Source of the DNA: Hoeflea prorocentri
Lineage (GTDB): Bacteria > Pseudomonadota > Alphaproteobacteria > Rhizobiales > Rhizobiaceae
Length of the DNA stretch: 64,000 bases
Direction of reading: 5' to 3'
Assembly: GCF_027944115.1 (NCBI RefSeq)
Contig: NZ_JAPJZI010000001.1
Location: forward strand, 806,001 to 870,000
Shown piece by piece: positions 46,841 to 55,519 of the stretch. A program made the translations under genes and the position numbers. Position 1 is the first letter of the stretch; every line of letters begins with the position of its first letter. The notes beneath the pieces were generated by a model. It had not been told where the DNA came from and searched no databases. It saw only the letters and a list, made by a program, of their open reading frames with translations.

Positions 46841-47166
46841 TGCGTTGACGACTGCGAAAGCGTATTGAGCACAAGGACACCGGCCAGGATCAGAGCGATG
46901 CCGATAACCGCAGGAAGATCAAGCGACTGTCGGAACACCACATAGCCGATGATGGAGATGATAAGGATCCCCGCGCCTGACCAAACAGCATAGGCAACGC
47001 CGACCGGGATGGTGCGCAAAGCCAGCGACAGAAAGTAGAATGCAACGGCAAACCCCATGGCCGTGATCACAGACGGCCCAAGGCGCGTGAAGCCATCCGA
47101 GGCCTTGAGCGCCGATGTGCCGATCACCTCTCCAACAATTGCTATTGAAAGAAAAATCCAGTTCAT
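46837..47166 (-). CDS. Small multidrug resistance (SMR) family transporter
   Basis: A 109-residue four-span protein. The essential membrane Glu is E13 in [14 protein letters not shown], and [18 protein letters not shown] is the conserved span-3 segment. SMR proteins exchange protons for cationic drugs or guanidinium as antiparallel dimers; the AYAVWSGAG form and length fit the EmrE branch. It is in opposite orientation to the dcw genes and converges with murB, sharing 4 nt. Confidence 0.93.
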   Translation of the reverse strand: MNWIFLSIAIVGEVIGTSALKASDGFTRLGPSVITAMGFAVAFYFLSLALRTIPVGVAYAVWSGAGILIISIIGYVVFRQSLDLPAVIGIALILAGVLVLNTLSQSSTH

Positions 47167-47329
47167 CCGCGCCCGTCTCCGTGATGATTGATAGTGTCAG
47201 AAGCCACCATTTGTTCACAAGCAGTGGCCATTATGGCAGGCAGTCTAGCAGCAATTGGTATGTCCGGATATTCCGCTAATGGCCATTTTTCGTGGACCGT
47301 TCGCCGATTATGGTTTGCATTGGTTTTTC

Positions 47330-47348
47330 TGCCGCCGAGCTGGCGGCA
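47330..47348 (+). promoter_or_regulatory. Leader stem-loop next to the ribosome site of the oxidoreductase gene
   Basis: TGCCGCC-GAGCT-GGCGGCA, perfect 7-bp arms with a 5-nt loop, ending 3 nt before the ribosome site AGGAGA and 15 nt before the ATG at 47364. It could modulate translation initiation. Otherwise 47167-47329 shows no gene. Confidence 0.4.
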
Positions 47349-47363
47349 CACAGGAGACTTAAG

Positions 47364-49415
47364 ATGAACGAAGCGGTTCGAGAGCTGGTGAAGCCAAGCG
47401 TCTGTCCACTGGATTGCCCGGATACCTGTTCCTTGTCGGTTTCGGTCCAAGGCGACCGGATCACTGCCATTCGCGGTTCAAAGGTCAACCCGTTTACCGA
47501 CGGTGTCATCTGCAACAAAGTTGCCCGGTCCTATCCCGAATTCGTCCACGGAGCCGGACGTTTGATGCACCCCATGAAACGCGTCGGGCCGCGCGGAAAG
47601 GGGCAATTTGAACCGGTGTCATGGGATGCCGCGCTTGATCTTGTTCACGAGGGCTTCAGCCGTGCCATTGCACAATACGGTCCCCAGTCGGTCATGCCGT
47701 TCAACTATGCCGGGCCGCATGGTGAACTGGCCGGCGGGTCGATGGACCGGCGTTTCTTCCACAAGCTCGGCGCGACCTTGTTGAACCGTGGCCCGCTTTG
47801 CGGCGCAGTTCGCGGCACGGCCTACACCAGCCTCTACGGTTCGTCACCTGGCATGCCGCCCGAGCAGGCCCGCCAGTCTGATCTTGTTGTCATCTGGGGA
47901 AACAATGTCACGGTCTCCAACCTTCACCTCATGCGGGTTTTGAAGGATGCGGGCAAACGGGGCGTGCGTGTCGTCGTGATCGATCCGAAGCGTACGAAGA
48001 TTGCCGAACGGGCCGATCTCTTCATACAGATCAGGCCGGGTAGCGACGTGGTTTTTGCCATGGCTGCGGCGGCGGAGCTGGAGCGGAGAGGGGCCCTTGA
48101 CCGCGCGTTTATTGAAGAATGGACCGTCGGGTTTGACGCCTTTATGGACGAGGCGCGGCGATATGGCGTTAAACAGGTTGAGGACATCTGCGGCCTATCG
48201 GCGGATACCCTTATGGAGTTTGTCGAGCTCTATGCCGGCGCTGAAAATGTCGCCGCGTCCTTTGGCAACGGAATTGAGCGCGGCCGCAGCGGCGGGTCCG
48301 GATTGCGTGCGGGAATGGCGCTGCAGGCGCTGACTGGCAACCACGGCCGTCCCGGCGCCGGCGTCATTGCAAAGCCAGGGCTCAGTGCTCCGAAAACCAC
48401 CGAGAGGCTTCAGCGGCCCGATCTGGTGCCGGACGGAACCCGTACCTTCAACATCGTGGACGTCGCGCACAAGCTTCTGGACAAGACACTTGATCCGCCG
48501 GTGATGGCGACGATGATCTACAACCACAACCCGGTCTGTACGCACCCGGATCAGAAGACCCTGATCAAGGCGTTGCGGCGGGAGGACCTTTTCATCGCGG
48601 GCTGCGATGTGGTGATGACTGACAGTCTGGCGTTTGCAGACGTCATATTGCCGGCTGCAAGCCACTTTGAATTCGATGACGTTTATGGCGCCTATGGGCA
48701 GAATTACGTTCAGCGCGCGGCACCGGTCATTCCCTGTGTTGGCGAAAGTCTGCCGAATACGGAGATATTCCGCCGGCTTGCGGCGCGGTTCGGGTTTGAC
48801 GATCCGATTTTCAAAGATGACGATGCGGCCCTGATGGATGCGGCGTTCGACGGTTCGGACGAGCGGTTCCAGGGTTTTTCGCCCGGCGGTGTTCCGCTTG
48901 AGCGGGCACTTGTCATGACGGCAAAAGGCGGATCAGAACCGGTCATGTGCAAGAACGTGTTTCCAGCGACACCGTCCGGCAGGATCGAGCTTTATTCTGA
49001 GGATCTGGAAGAGCGCTTCGGTTATGGTGTGCCGCGCTTTGAACCTGTTAAGCGTGATCGTCCGTTGATCCTCATTTCACCGTCGTCGGACAAAAGGACA
49101 AATGCGACTTTTGGGGGCTGTGCGGAGTCAGACGGGATGGAGGTTGTTGAAATCCATCCGGACAATGCAGCGGAACGCGGATTGACATCGGGTGACCAGG
49201 CCACCGTTTCCAACGAACGTGGAAAGGTCACGCTCAAGGTGGTCGTCAGCGACGCGGTCCTGCCTGGCGTCCTCTACAGCCCCAAGGGCACATGGTTGAA
49301 GACGAGCGCGACTGGAAACACGGTCAATGCGTTGATCCCGTCGCATATCAGGACCGATATCGAGGACGGGGCCTGCTACAATGAAACCTTTGTCGATATC
49401 GAACGGTCGGCATAG
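47364..49415 (+). CDS. Molybdopterin-dependent oxidoreductase with N-terminal [4Fe-4S] site
   Basis: A 683-residue protein of the DMSO-reductase superfamily. Cys14, Cys18, Cys22 and Cys50 (CPLDCPDTC...GVICNK) make a [4Fe-4S] site. Cofactor-binding stretches follow: NYAGPHGELAGGSMDRRFF, VVIWGNNVTVSNLHL, VVVIDPKRTKIAERADLFIQIRPG, FIAGCDVVMTDSLAFADVILPA, and a C-terminal molydopterin dinucleotide-binding domain (LISPSSDKRTNATF, then IHPDNAAERGLTSGDQ). No Tat signal is seen, so it is probably cytoplasmic. Ribosome site AGGAGA fixes ATG 47364. Substrate unknown. It is followed at 10 bp by a PNPOx-like gene. Confidence 0.92.
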   Translation: MNEAVRELVKPSVCPLDCPDTCSLSVSVQGDRITAIRGSKVNPFTDGVICNKVARSYPEFVHGAGRLMHPMKRVGPRGKGQFEPVSWDAALDLVHEGFSRAIAQYGPQSVMPFNYAGPHGELAGGSMDRRFFHKLGATLLNRGPLCGAVRGTAYTSLYGSSPGMPPEQARQSDLVVIWGNNVTVSNLHLMRVLKDAGKRGVRVVVIDPKRTKIAERADLFIQIRPGSDVVFAMAAAAELERRGALDRAFIEEWTVGFDAFMDEARRYGVKQVEDICGLSADTLMEFVELYAGAENVAASFGNGIERGRSGGSGLRAGMALQALTGNHGRPGAGVIAKPGLSAPKTTERLQRPDLVPDGTRTFNIVDVAHKLLDKTLDPPVMATMIYNHNPVCTHPDQKTLIKALRREDLFIAGCDVVMTDSLAFADVILPAASHFEFDDVYGAYGQNYVQRAAPVIPCVGESLPNTEIFRRLAARFGFDDPIFKDDDAALMDAAFDGSDERFQGFSPGGVPLERALVMTAKGGSEPVMCKNVFPATPSGRIELYSEDLEERFGYGVPRFEPVKRDRPLILISPSSDKRTNATFGGCAESDGMEVVEIHPDNAAERGLTSGDQATVSNERGKVTLKVVVSDAVLPGVLYSPKGTWLKTSATGNTVNALIPSHIRTDIEDGACYNETFVDIERSA

Positions 49416-49425
49416 GAGAAACACA

Positions 49426-49887
49426 TTGCTGACCACAGACATGATCGAGCTGATCCGAAACTACCCGGCCGGTATGGTGGCGACCGTCAACGAAGATCGA
49501 ACGCCCTCGGTTTCACCCAAGGCGACCTTCGTCATCATTGACGACAGGACAATTGCTTTCGGTAACCTCAGATCACCCGGTACGCTTGCCAATATTCGCA
49601 GGCATCCGGCGGTTGAAGTGTGCTTTCTCGACGTCCTGGCGCGCAAGGCATTGCGTGTCACCGGCACCGGTTCGATCATTTCCAAGTCGAAGGCCAGCAC
49701 GGCCATGATTGCCGCTTTTGACGACGCATGGGGCGATTATCTGCCATTGATGTCCGCCTTCGTCTCCATCGCGATCAGCGAGGCCGAGCCGATTCTCTCG
49801 CCGGCCTATGATGTCGGGCACAGCGAGGCCGATCTTAGGGCCGCCAATCTGAAGAAGCTCAACCAACTCCAGGCCGGTCAGCCGTAG
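49426..49887 (+). CDS. Pyridoxamine 5'-phosphate oxidase-like flavin-binding protein
   Basis: A 153-residue split-barrel flavoprotein-like protein. The first strands MVATVNEDRTPSVSPKATFVIIDDRTIAFG and the segment TLANIRRHPAVEVCFLD are characteristic. TTG 49426 is preferred, with AGGAGA 8 nt upstream; ATG 49441 is the alternative. It is 10 bp behind the molybdopterin oxidoreductase gene and may serve with it. It is probably not PdxH itself, being short and lacking the PdxH C-terminal signature. Substrate unknown. Confidence 0.85.
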   Translation: MLTTDMIELIRNYPAGMVATVNEDRTPSVSPKATFVIIDDRTIAFGNLRSPGTLANIRRHPAVEVCFLDVLARKALRVTGTGSIISKSKASTAMIAAFDDAWGDYLPLMSAFVSIAISEAEPILSPAYDVGHSEADLRAANLKKLNQLQAGQP

Positions 49888-50075
49888 CGCCCGGGTGAGG
49901 ATACGGCGACCGGAGCATCGCAGCCGGTGGCGATTCTGACTTGTGACAGGTGCGGGGATACATCGCTTGGTGTGCTCAGCGTGTGGCCGGTTTGCAGCCG
50001 TCGCATCAGCAGCTTGTATTGGGTGCTGTGTTCATGCGAGAATTGAGCTGTAAAAACACGCCAATAGTCTTCGAA

Positions 50076-51530
50076 ATGAACAAACCAATAACGACCGGAT
50101 CCGGCTCTTCGGTGTCGGTCCCAATAGATCGATCAAGCGCCATGCCGATCTTTCAGCAGGTGTATGAAGGTTTGCGCGCCCGCATTGCCGAGGGAGCTTT
50201 TGAGGCGAGCGGTCATTTGCCGCCGACCCGGGCTCTCGCCGTGGAACTGGGCGTTTCCCGTTCGACCATCGTCACTGCCTACGATCAGCTTGTTGCGGAA
50301 GGCTATATCGAAGGCCGTCAGGGTGCGGGCTTTGCGGTCTGTCAGATGGGAGAAGTCGAATTTGCCCGCCGGGAAGAACCGCGCAAGGCGGCCTCTGCCG
50401 AGCAAAAGCGCCGCGGACCGCGTCCGTTTGATCCAGGCGCGCCGGATATGAGGCACTTTCCCTATCGGCAATGGGCGCGGTGCGTTGCCCGTGTCGCCCG
50501 CAATGAAGCCGAAGCACTGGTAATGCCGGATGATGTTTTCGGCGACAGGCGTTTGCGTGAAGCGGTGTGTGAGCATGTTCTGCAATGGCGGGGCGTGAAG
50601 GCGGCTCCCGAACAGGTGCTGATCACGGCGGGGTCGGGTGATGCGCTCGAAATCTGCATCCGGACTATTGCAAGTCGCGGCGACTGGATCGGGCTAGAAA
50701 ACCCCGGCTATCCCCAAATCCGCAATTTTGTCGTCAGTCTGGGCATGCAGTCGCTGTGGTTGGAGGTCGATCAGGAAGGGGCCGAACTGCCGCCGCTGGA
50801 TGGTCCCCGCAAGCCAAACCTCGTCGTTTTGACGCCATCGCAGCAATATCCGCTTGGCGGCGCGATGACACAGGCGCGCAGGCTTGCCTTTCTCAACTGG
50901 TCACAGCAAGCTGCGGCGTGGATCATTGAGGATGATTACGACAGCGAGTTTCGCTATGCCGGCCGCCCGATCCCGGCGCTTGCCGGGTTCGACAGGGAAG
51001 CGCGCACGATATATGCCGGCAGCTTTTCCAAGATATTTTCCAACAATTTACGCATTGGGTATCTTGTAATACCTGAGCTTTTGATCGACCGTTTCACCAC
51101 CACGTTGCACCGTTTCGGCGGCAAGGCGTCGATCATGCCTCAGCGTGCGTTGGCGGTGTTTTTCGAGGATGGCGAATTCTATCGTCATTTGCGGCGCGTC
51201 AGGCGCGTTTATTCTGAGCGCCGACGTGTCCTCATTGATCTGCTGTCAATGCGCCTGGGGCCGTCGCTGGTTATTGAAGACCATCAGGCGGGCATGCAAT
51301 TTATTGTCGGATTGCCGCCGTATTTCGATGACGTCGCGTTGTCAAGGGATGCGAGAGACAAGGGGCTTTCGGTTGCCCCGTTGTCAGAGTTTTACGCCGG
51401 GCCTGAAGCCCGCAAGGGATTGGTCCTGGGTTTTTGTGCGTTTACACCAAAGGAGCTTGAGGCCGGTGTCGACAAGCTCGTGCCTCTGATTGAATTCCAT
51501 TGCGGCGACCCCGGGAAGATTGCCGGTTAA
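50076..51530 (+). CDS. MocR/PdxR-type regulator (GntR winged helix plus aminotransferase-like domain)
   Basis: A 484-residue fusion. Residues ~20-95 are a GntR winged helix (PIFQQVYEGLRARIAEGAF, LAVELGVSRSTIVTAYDQL). The rest is a fold-type I PLP domain: TAGSGDALEIC, ENPGYPQIRN, EDDYDSEFRYAG and the PLP lysine in GSFSKIF with downstream LRIGYLV. MocR proteins sense PLP, amino acids or related amines; which genes it controls is unknown, though the next gene or the PNPOx-like neighbour are candidates. ATG 50076 is chosen by fit to the family; ATG 50034 is possible. The 188-bp gap before it shows no gene. Confidence 0.92.
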   Translation: MNKPITTGSGSSVSVPIDRSSAMPIFQQVYEGLRARIAEGAFEASGHLPPTRALAVELGVSRSTIVTAYDQLVAEGYIEGRQGAGFAVCQMGEVEFARREEPRKAASAEQKRRGPRPFDPGAPDMRHFPYRQWARCVARVARNEAEALVMPDDVFGDRRLREAVCEHVLQWRGVKAAPEQVLITAGSGDALEICIRTIASRGDWIGLENPGYPQIRNFVVSLGMQSLWLEVDQEGAELPPLDGPRKPNLVVLTPSQQYPLGGAMTQARRLAFLNWSQQAAAWIIEDDYDSEFRYAGRPIPALAGFDREARTIYAGSFSKIFSNNLRIGYLVIPELLIDRFTTTLHRFGGKASIMPQRALAVFFEDGEFYRHLRRVRRVYSERRRVLIDLLSMRLGPSLVIEDHQAGMQFIVGLPPYFDDVALSRDARDKGLSVAPLSEFYAGPEARKGLVLGFCAFTPKELEAGVDKLVPLIEFHCGDPGKIAG

Positions 51531-51581
51531 CGATCCGCGCTCCAACCTGGCTGGTGATGTCTTGTGGATATATGGACACGT

Positions 51582-51600
51582 TGCAAAACGTGATTTTGCA
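51582..51600. repeat. Inverted repeat after the MocR gene
   Basis: TGCAAAA-CGTGA-TTTTGCA, perfect 7-bp arms and 5-nt loop, 51 bp past the mocR-like stop and 201 bp before the transglutaminase-like gene. It may be an operator or a weak terminator-like hairpin (no U-tract). The rest of 51531-51801 shows no gene; GCAATT-N12-AATTGC near 51734-51757 is a second dyad. Confidence 0.35.
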
Positions 51601-51801
51601 GCCGATGTGCCGGACAGACGGTCTTTGCGGGTTTGCAAGTCTTTTGTTCCCGCGTTGTCCTTACAATTTTCATTAACGGCTCGCCGTTCATTTTGATCCC
51701 TGTCGTCTCAATCTGCCCCCAATTCATGTCTGCAATTAACGGATTGCTGAATTGCGTACGCATTTCGCGTTTGAGTGACACGAGTTTAAGGGCGAACATT
51801 C

Positions 51802-52740
51802 ATGGAAATCAGTTATGCAACACACACGGCCTGGTCCAATCCGGGCTCGTTCCGTCACCGGCTTGACGAATTGCCTTCAACGCCACGCGATCTTGCCGAT
51901 GTTTTCGAAAACTTCATGATTCATAACGACGTCGCGCGCCTTTTGTCCGAGGCCAACGCGCGTTACGCTGATTCCGATCACGCCTTGAGAACGGTTGAAC
52001 GATTGCTTGGCGCCGCATTTGCCCGTGATCGCCGTACATTGCTGGCGCGGCGAGACATACCGGCCTATCTGAACGTGACCTCAAGGGATTTTGCCTTGAT
52101 TGCGACGAGTGTTCTGCGCTCAAACGGGATCGAGGCCCGGGTGCGAGTAGGGTTTGCGGATTATTTCCGCGTGGATCACTGGGAGGAGCACTGGCTTTGT
52201 GAATATCGCCTCGGCGAGCAATGGCGGCTGCTGGACGCTCAGTTGGGCTGGCTTGCGCGACAGGCGCTTGGTATCGGTTTTGCCGTACACGATGTGCCGC
52301 GCGATCGATTTCTGACCGCCAGCCAGCTTTGGCTTGCCATCCGGTCGGGCAATATTAAGGCGGCCAATTGCGGACGATATCACCACCGTACACGTGGAGC
52401 ATGGTTGCCGGCCGTCAATCTTTTCAAGGACGTTGCGGCCCTTTGCGGCGTCGAGGCCTTGCCAACCGACTATTGGGGTCCAGCCGTTGAGTTCAGCCGC
52501 AACAGGGCCGTGTCGGTAAAGGCCTATGAGGAGCTGGACATGCTTGCCGGCGCATTCGACGACGCGCCGCAATCACCATGGGAGGCGCGGGCGCGCGTTG
52601 CCCGGTACCCCTGGGCAAACCCTTTTGAAGCCCGCGTGGCGAGTGAAGACCGCGCTGCGGGGCGAAGTTGGGCCGTCAAACTTCCGTCTCTGGGCCGCTT
52701 CGTGGCGCCTCAGATGGGATCAGCGATCGCAAACAACTGA
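51802..52740 (+). CDS. Transglutaminase-fold protein with Ser in place of the catalytic Cys
   Basis: A 312-residue cytoplasmic-looking protein whose middle part follows the transglutaminase-like core: SRDFALIATSVLRSNGIEARVRVGFADYF (residues 94-122), EEHWLCEY (H130) and WRLLDAQ (D145). The family nucleophile sits just before RDFA; here it is Ser94 instead of Cys, while His and Asp are kept. It may be a serine hydrolase or an inactive binding protein. The C-terminal half (residues ~165-312) matches nothing I know. It lies inside the interruption of the dcw cluster. Function unknown. Confidence 0.75.
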   Translation: MEISYATHTAWSNPGSFRHRLDELPSTPRDLADVFENFMIHNDVARLLSEANARYADSDHALRTVERLLGAAFARDRRTLLARRDIPAYLNVTSRDFALIATSVLRSNGIEARVRVGFADYFRVDHWEEHWLCEYRLGEQWRLLDAQLGWLARQALGIGFAVHDVPRDRFLTASQLWLAIRSGNIKAANCGRYHHRTRGAWLPAVNLFKDVAALCGVEALPTDYWGPAVEFSRNRAVSVKAYEELDMLAGAFDDAPQSPWEARARVARYPWANPFEARVASEDRAAGRSWAVKLPSLGRFVAPQMGSAIANN

Positions 52741-52839
52741 TCCGGACCGTTTTCCGCGTTCTGCAACCTGTGAACAGGCAACGTGATAATTGTACAGTGC
52801 CGAAAGCTTACACGCGATTTCTCGTCTGGAATAATATGA

Positions 52840-53657
52840 TTTATTACCGCGGTCGCGGTTGTGCAGACAGCCGACCCCACGGGGATTCCTGCCCGGAATC
52901 TTGATGTCGTGTTCGAAGCCAATACAAGGGGAGGCTATCTGTGGCGCGGAGGTGACGCGGTCAATTCCTCGGCCGGTGCACCCGACGAAATCGAGGGTAT
53001 TCCGTTCCCCGGGGGTGGGGTGATGTTTGCGGTGCCGTTCTCGACAGTTGGCATGTATAGTTGGATTTCGATGGCGAGAGCGTCTTTGACAATGACAGTG
53101 TCGGCGGCGTTTCCGCAGATGACACCTATTCCGGCAGCTATACGGGCGGTGGTCATTTTGCATTCACCCGCGACTATTTTCTGATGGGTGCTTTCGCCGG
53201 CGCGGGTCAGACATTTTTTCATGAAACGTCGACGGATCACGACGTCACCCAACGGTTGGCCGGTGGTCAGACGCGTTTTCTGAATGAACGCGGCTCTCTT
53301 GGATTGCAGATCGGTCATTTTGATACCCGTGCCGACAGCGGCAACATGGAGACGCTGATCGACGCGATGTTTGTGTGGTCCATCGGGCAGGTTTTCTTCA
53401 ACAACGGTGCGACGATGCGGGAGGGAGTGTCGCGCGTGGCCTTCCGACGTTGCGTCGCTGGCTGGGTTCGGTTCCGGCCGTCGACTGACGCTCCAGCCAA
53501 TTTCGATCAAAAATGCGCCTTTTGCAGCAAAACCTATTGCGAAGGGCGCAACTCTCTGATTCTACTGGCCTTAGAGTTTCCGTATTTGAGTCGATTTCAT
53601 CCCGTACACGTCGTGCGATGGAAACGCGACTCAATTCAAGTGCGAGACGGTAACTGA
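52840..53657 (+). pseudogene. Decayed outer-membrane beta-barrel-type gene
   Basis: A first frame (from ~52840) reads the end of a signal-peptide-like stretch, then QTADPTGIPARNLDVVFEANTRGGYLWRGGD and on to PFSTVGMYSW. At about 53060 the sense continues in another frame with DFDGESVFDNDSVGG, TYSGSYTGGGHFAFTRDYFLMG and IGHFDTRADSGNMETLIDAMFVW, alternating aromatic/polar strands typical of outer-membrane barrels. No intact start or signal peptide exists (an in-frame stop precedes), there is at least one frameshift, and the 3' end runs into unrelated sequence after ~53440. I therefore call a pseudogene. The intact ancestor is unidentified. Confidence 0.7.
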
Positions 53658-53672
53658 GGCCGGGGGAACGAG

Positions 53673-54599
53673 ATGAGCAAGAAACACGTAGCCGTGCTGA
53701 TGGGCGGGTTCTCGTCGGAGCGGCCCGTCAGCCTGTCCTCTGGCAATGCCTGTGCCGATGCGTTGGAGCAAGTGGGCTACACCGTCACACGGGTGGATGT
53801 CGGTCGTGATGTTGCCGCTGTCCTTCAGCAGTTGAGGCCGGATGTCGCCTTCAATGCGCTTCATGGCCCTTACGGTGAAGATGGCACAATTCAGGGCATC
53901 CTGGAATATCTGGAGATTCCCTACACGCATTCAGGCGTTATGGCCTCGGCGCTTGCCATGCACAAGCAGCAGGCAAAGCGCATTGCCGCTTCGGTTGGCA
54001 TCCCGGTTGCCGACGAGCGGGTCATGCACCGTCTGGAGATCGAGCTCATTCACCCGATGCAGCCGCCCTATGTGGTCAAGCCGGTCTCCGAGGGCTCCAG
54101 TTTCGGTGTGGTCATTGTGGCAGAGGATCACCCGCATCCGCCGCAAAGCCTTGGATCAGATGATTGGCCCTACGGCGATCAGGTCATGGTCGAGCGATTC
54201 GTCCATGGGCGCGAATTGACCTGCGCCGTCATGGGTGATGAGGCGCTGGGCGTCACCGAAATCTTCCCTGTCGGGCACAGCTTCTACGATTATGAATCAA
54301 AATATGTAAAAGGCGGTTCAAAACACGAGTATCCGGCAAGAATTTTACCAAATATTTACCAAAGGATACAGAAACTGTCTCTGATGGCGCACCAAGCTCT
54401 CGGGTGTCGCGGCGTAAGCCGTTCCGATTTCAGATTTGACGACCGTTTTTCGGAAGACGGTGAGTTGATCTGGTTGGAGGTGAATACGCAGCCCGGCATG
54501 ACTCCGACATCCTTGGTGCCCGAACTCGCGGAACTCGCCGGGTACAGTTTTGGCGAACTGCTGACCTGGATGGTGGAGGACGCTTCTTGTATGCGTTGA
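53673..54599 (+). CDS. ddl: D-alanine--D-alanine ligase
   Basis: A 308-residue ATP-grasp enzyme supplying D-Ala-D-Ala for MurF. Motifs: [67 protein letters not shown], and the C-terminal [17 protein letters not shown] that binds ATP-Mg. Length is typical for DdlB. It resumes the dcw cluster after the 6.8-kb interruption; the pseudogene ends 15 bp upstream, so its promoter must lie in or beyond that remnant. It overlaps ftsQ by 13 nt. Confidence 0.96.
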   Translation: MSKKHVAVLMGGFSSERPVSLSSGNACADALEQVGYTVTRVDVGRDVAAVLQQLRPDVAFNALHGPYGEDGTIQGILEYLEIPYTHSGVMASALAMHKQQAKRIAASVGIPVADERVMHRLEIELIHPMQPPYVVKPVSEGSSFGVVIVAEDHPHPPQSLGSDDWPYGDQVMVERFVHGRELTCAVMGDEALGVTEIFPVGHSFYDYESKYVKGGSKHEYPARILPNIYQRIQKLSLMAHQALGCRGVSRSDFRFDDRFSEDGELIWLEVNTQPGMTPTSLVPELAELAGYSFGELLTWMVEDASCMR

Positions 54600-55519
54600 A
54601 AAACAGGTGGGTTAAGAGACGGCAAGGAGCCGCAGACCGCTTTGAGGGCGGCGCGGCCGATTCTTCCGTTGTCCTGCCGCGCATACTTAGGCGGCCCATG
54701 CGCCTGTTTAACGGCCTGATTGACGGCCATATCGTTATCCCGCCGCATACCGGAACCATGGCCGCTGCCGCGCTGTTTGCCATGACCGGCCTTTATGGCG
54801 TTGTTGAGGGCGGGCACCTTCGCGCCCTCACCGAGAGCACAACGTCTGCGGCGGGATTTGCCATTGACGGCATCAACGTGTCCGGAAATGTCGAGACGTC
54901 GCCGATCGATGTCATTCAAAAGCTGGGGCTCGACGGCCATACCTCATTGATCACGCTTGACGTTGCGTCGGCGCGAAAAGCCATCATGGAGTTGCCGTGG
55001 GTCCTGGATGCGGAAGTCCGCAAGGACTATCCGGACGTGATTGAAATCAAGCTTGCCGAGCGGCGCGCCTTTGCCATTTGGCAGCACGGCGCGGAACTCT
55101 CGATTATCGATCGGCATGGCAACGTGATCGGCCCCCTGACGAGTGAACGCTTCACCCGGCTGCCGCTCTATGTTGGCCTCGGGGCAGAGACAAATGCCGA
55201 AGCGTTCGACCTCCTGCTTGACAACTGGCCGGAACTGAAACCGCGTATTCTTGCTCATATCAGGGTTGCGGACCGGCGCTGGGATATCCGTCTCGACAAT
55301 GGTGTGACCGTACAGTTGCCGGAGGAGGGCGCACAATTTGCCCTCTCCAAGTTGCGTCGTATGGATATTCAGCAGGATCTGCTTGAGCGTGATATCCGGT
55401 CGGTGGATTTGCGCCTGGACGATCGGGTGACGATCGGTCTGACAGAGGATGCGATGTCGCGCCGCCAGAATGCCCTGGAAGCGCGCGAACGGATGCTGAA
55501 AAAGGGGCGCAATTCATGA
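54587..55519 (+). CDS. ftsQ: Cell division protein FtsQ
   Basis: A 310-residue bitopic divisome protein: basic cytoplasmic N-terminus, one span (residues ~58-78), a POTRA domain ([25 protein letters not shown]) and the beta domain ([23 protein letters not shown]). FtsQ links FtsL/FtsB to the early divisome. The TTG start 54587 is supported by GGTGGAGGA 6 nt upstream, and lies within the end of ddl. It overlaps ftsA by 4 nt. Confidence 0.94.
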   Translation: MYALKNRWVKRRQGAADRFEGGAADSSVVLPRILRRPMRLFNGLIDGHIVIPPHTGTMAAAALFAMTGLYGVVEGGHLRALTESTTSAAGFAIDGINVSGNVETSPIDVIQKLGLDGHTSLITLDVASARKAIMELPWVLDAEVRKDYPDVIEIKLAERRAFAIWQHGAELSIIDRHGNVIGPLTSERFTRLPLYVGLGAETNAEAFDLLLDNWPELKPRILAHIRVADRRWDIRLDNGVTVQLPEEGAQFALSKLRRMDIQQDLLERDIRSVDLRLDDRVTIGLTEDAMSRRQNALEARERMLKKGRNS

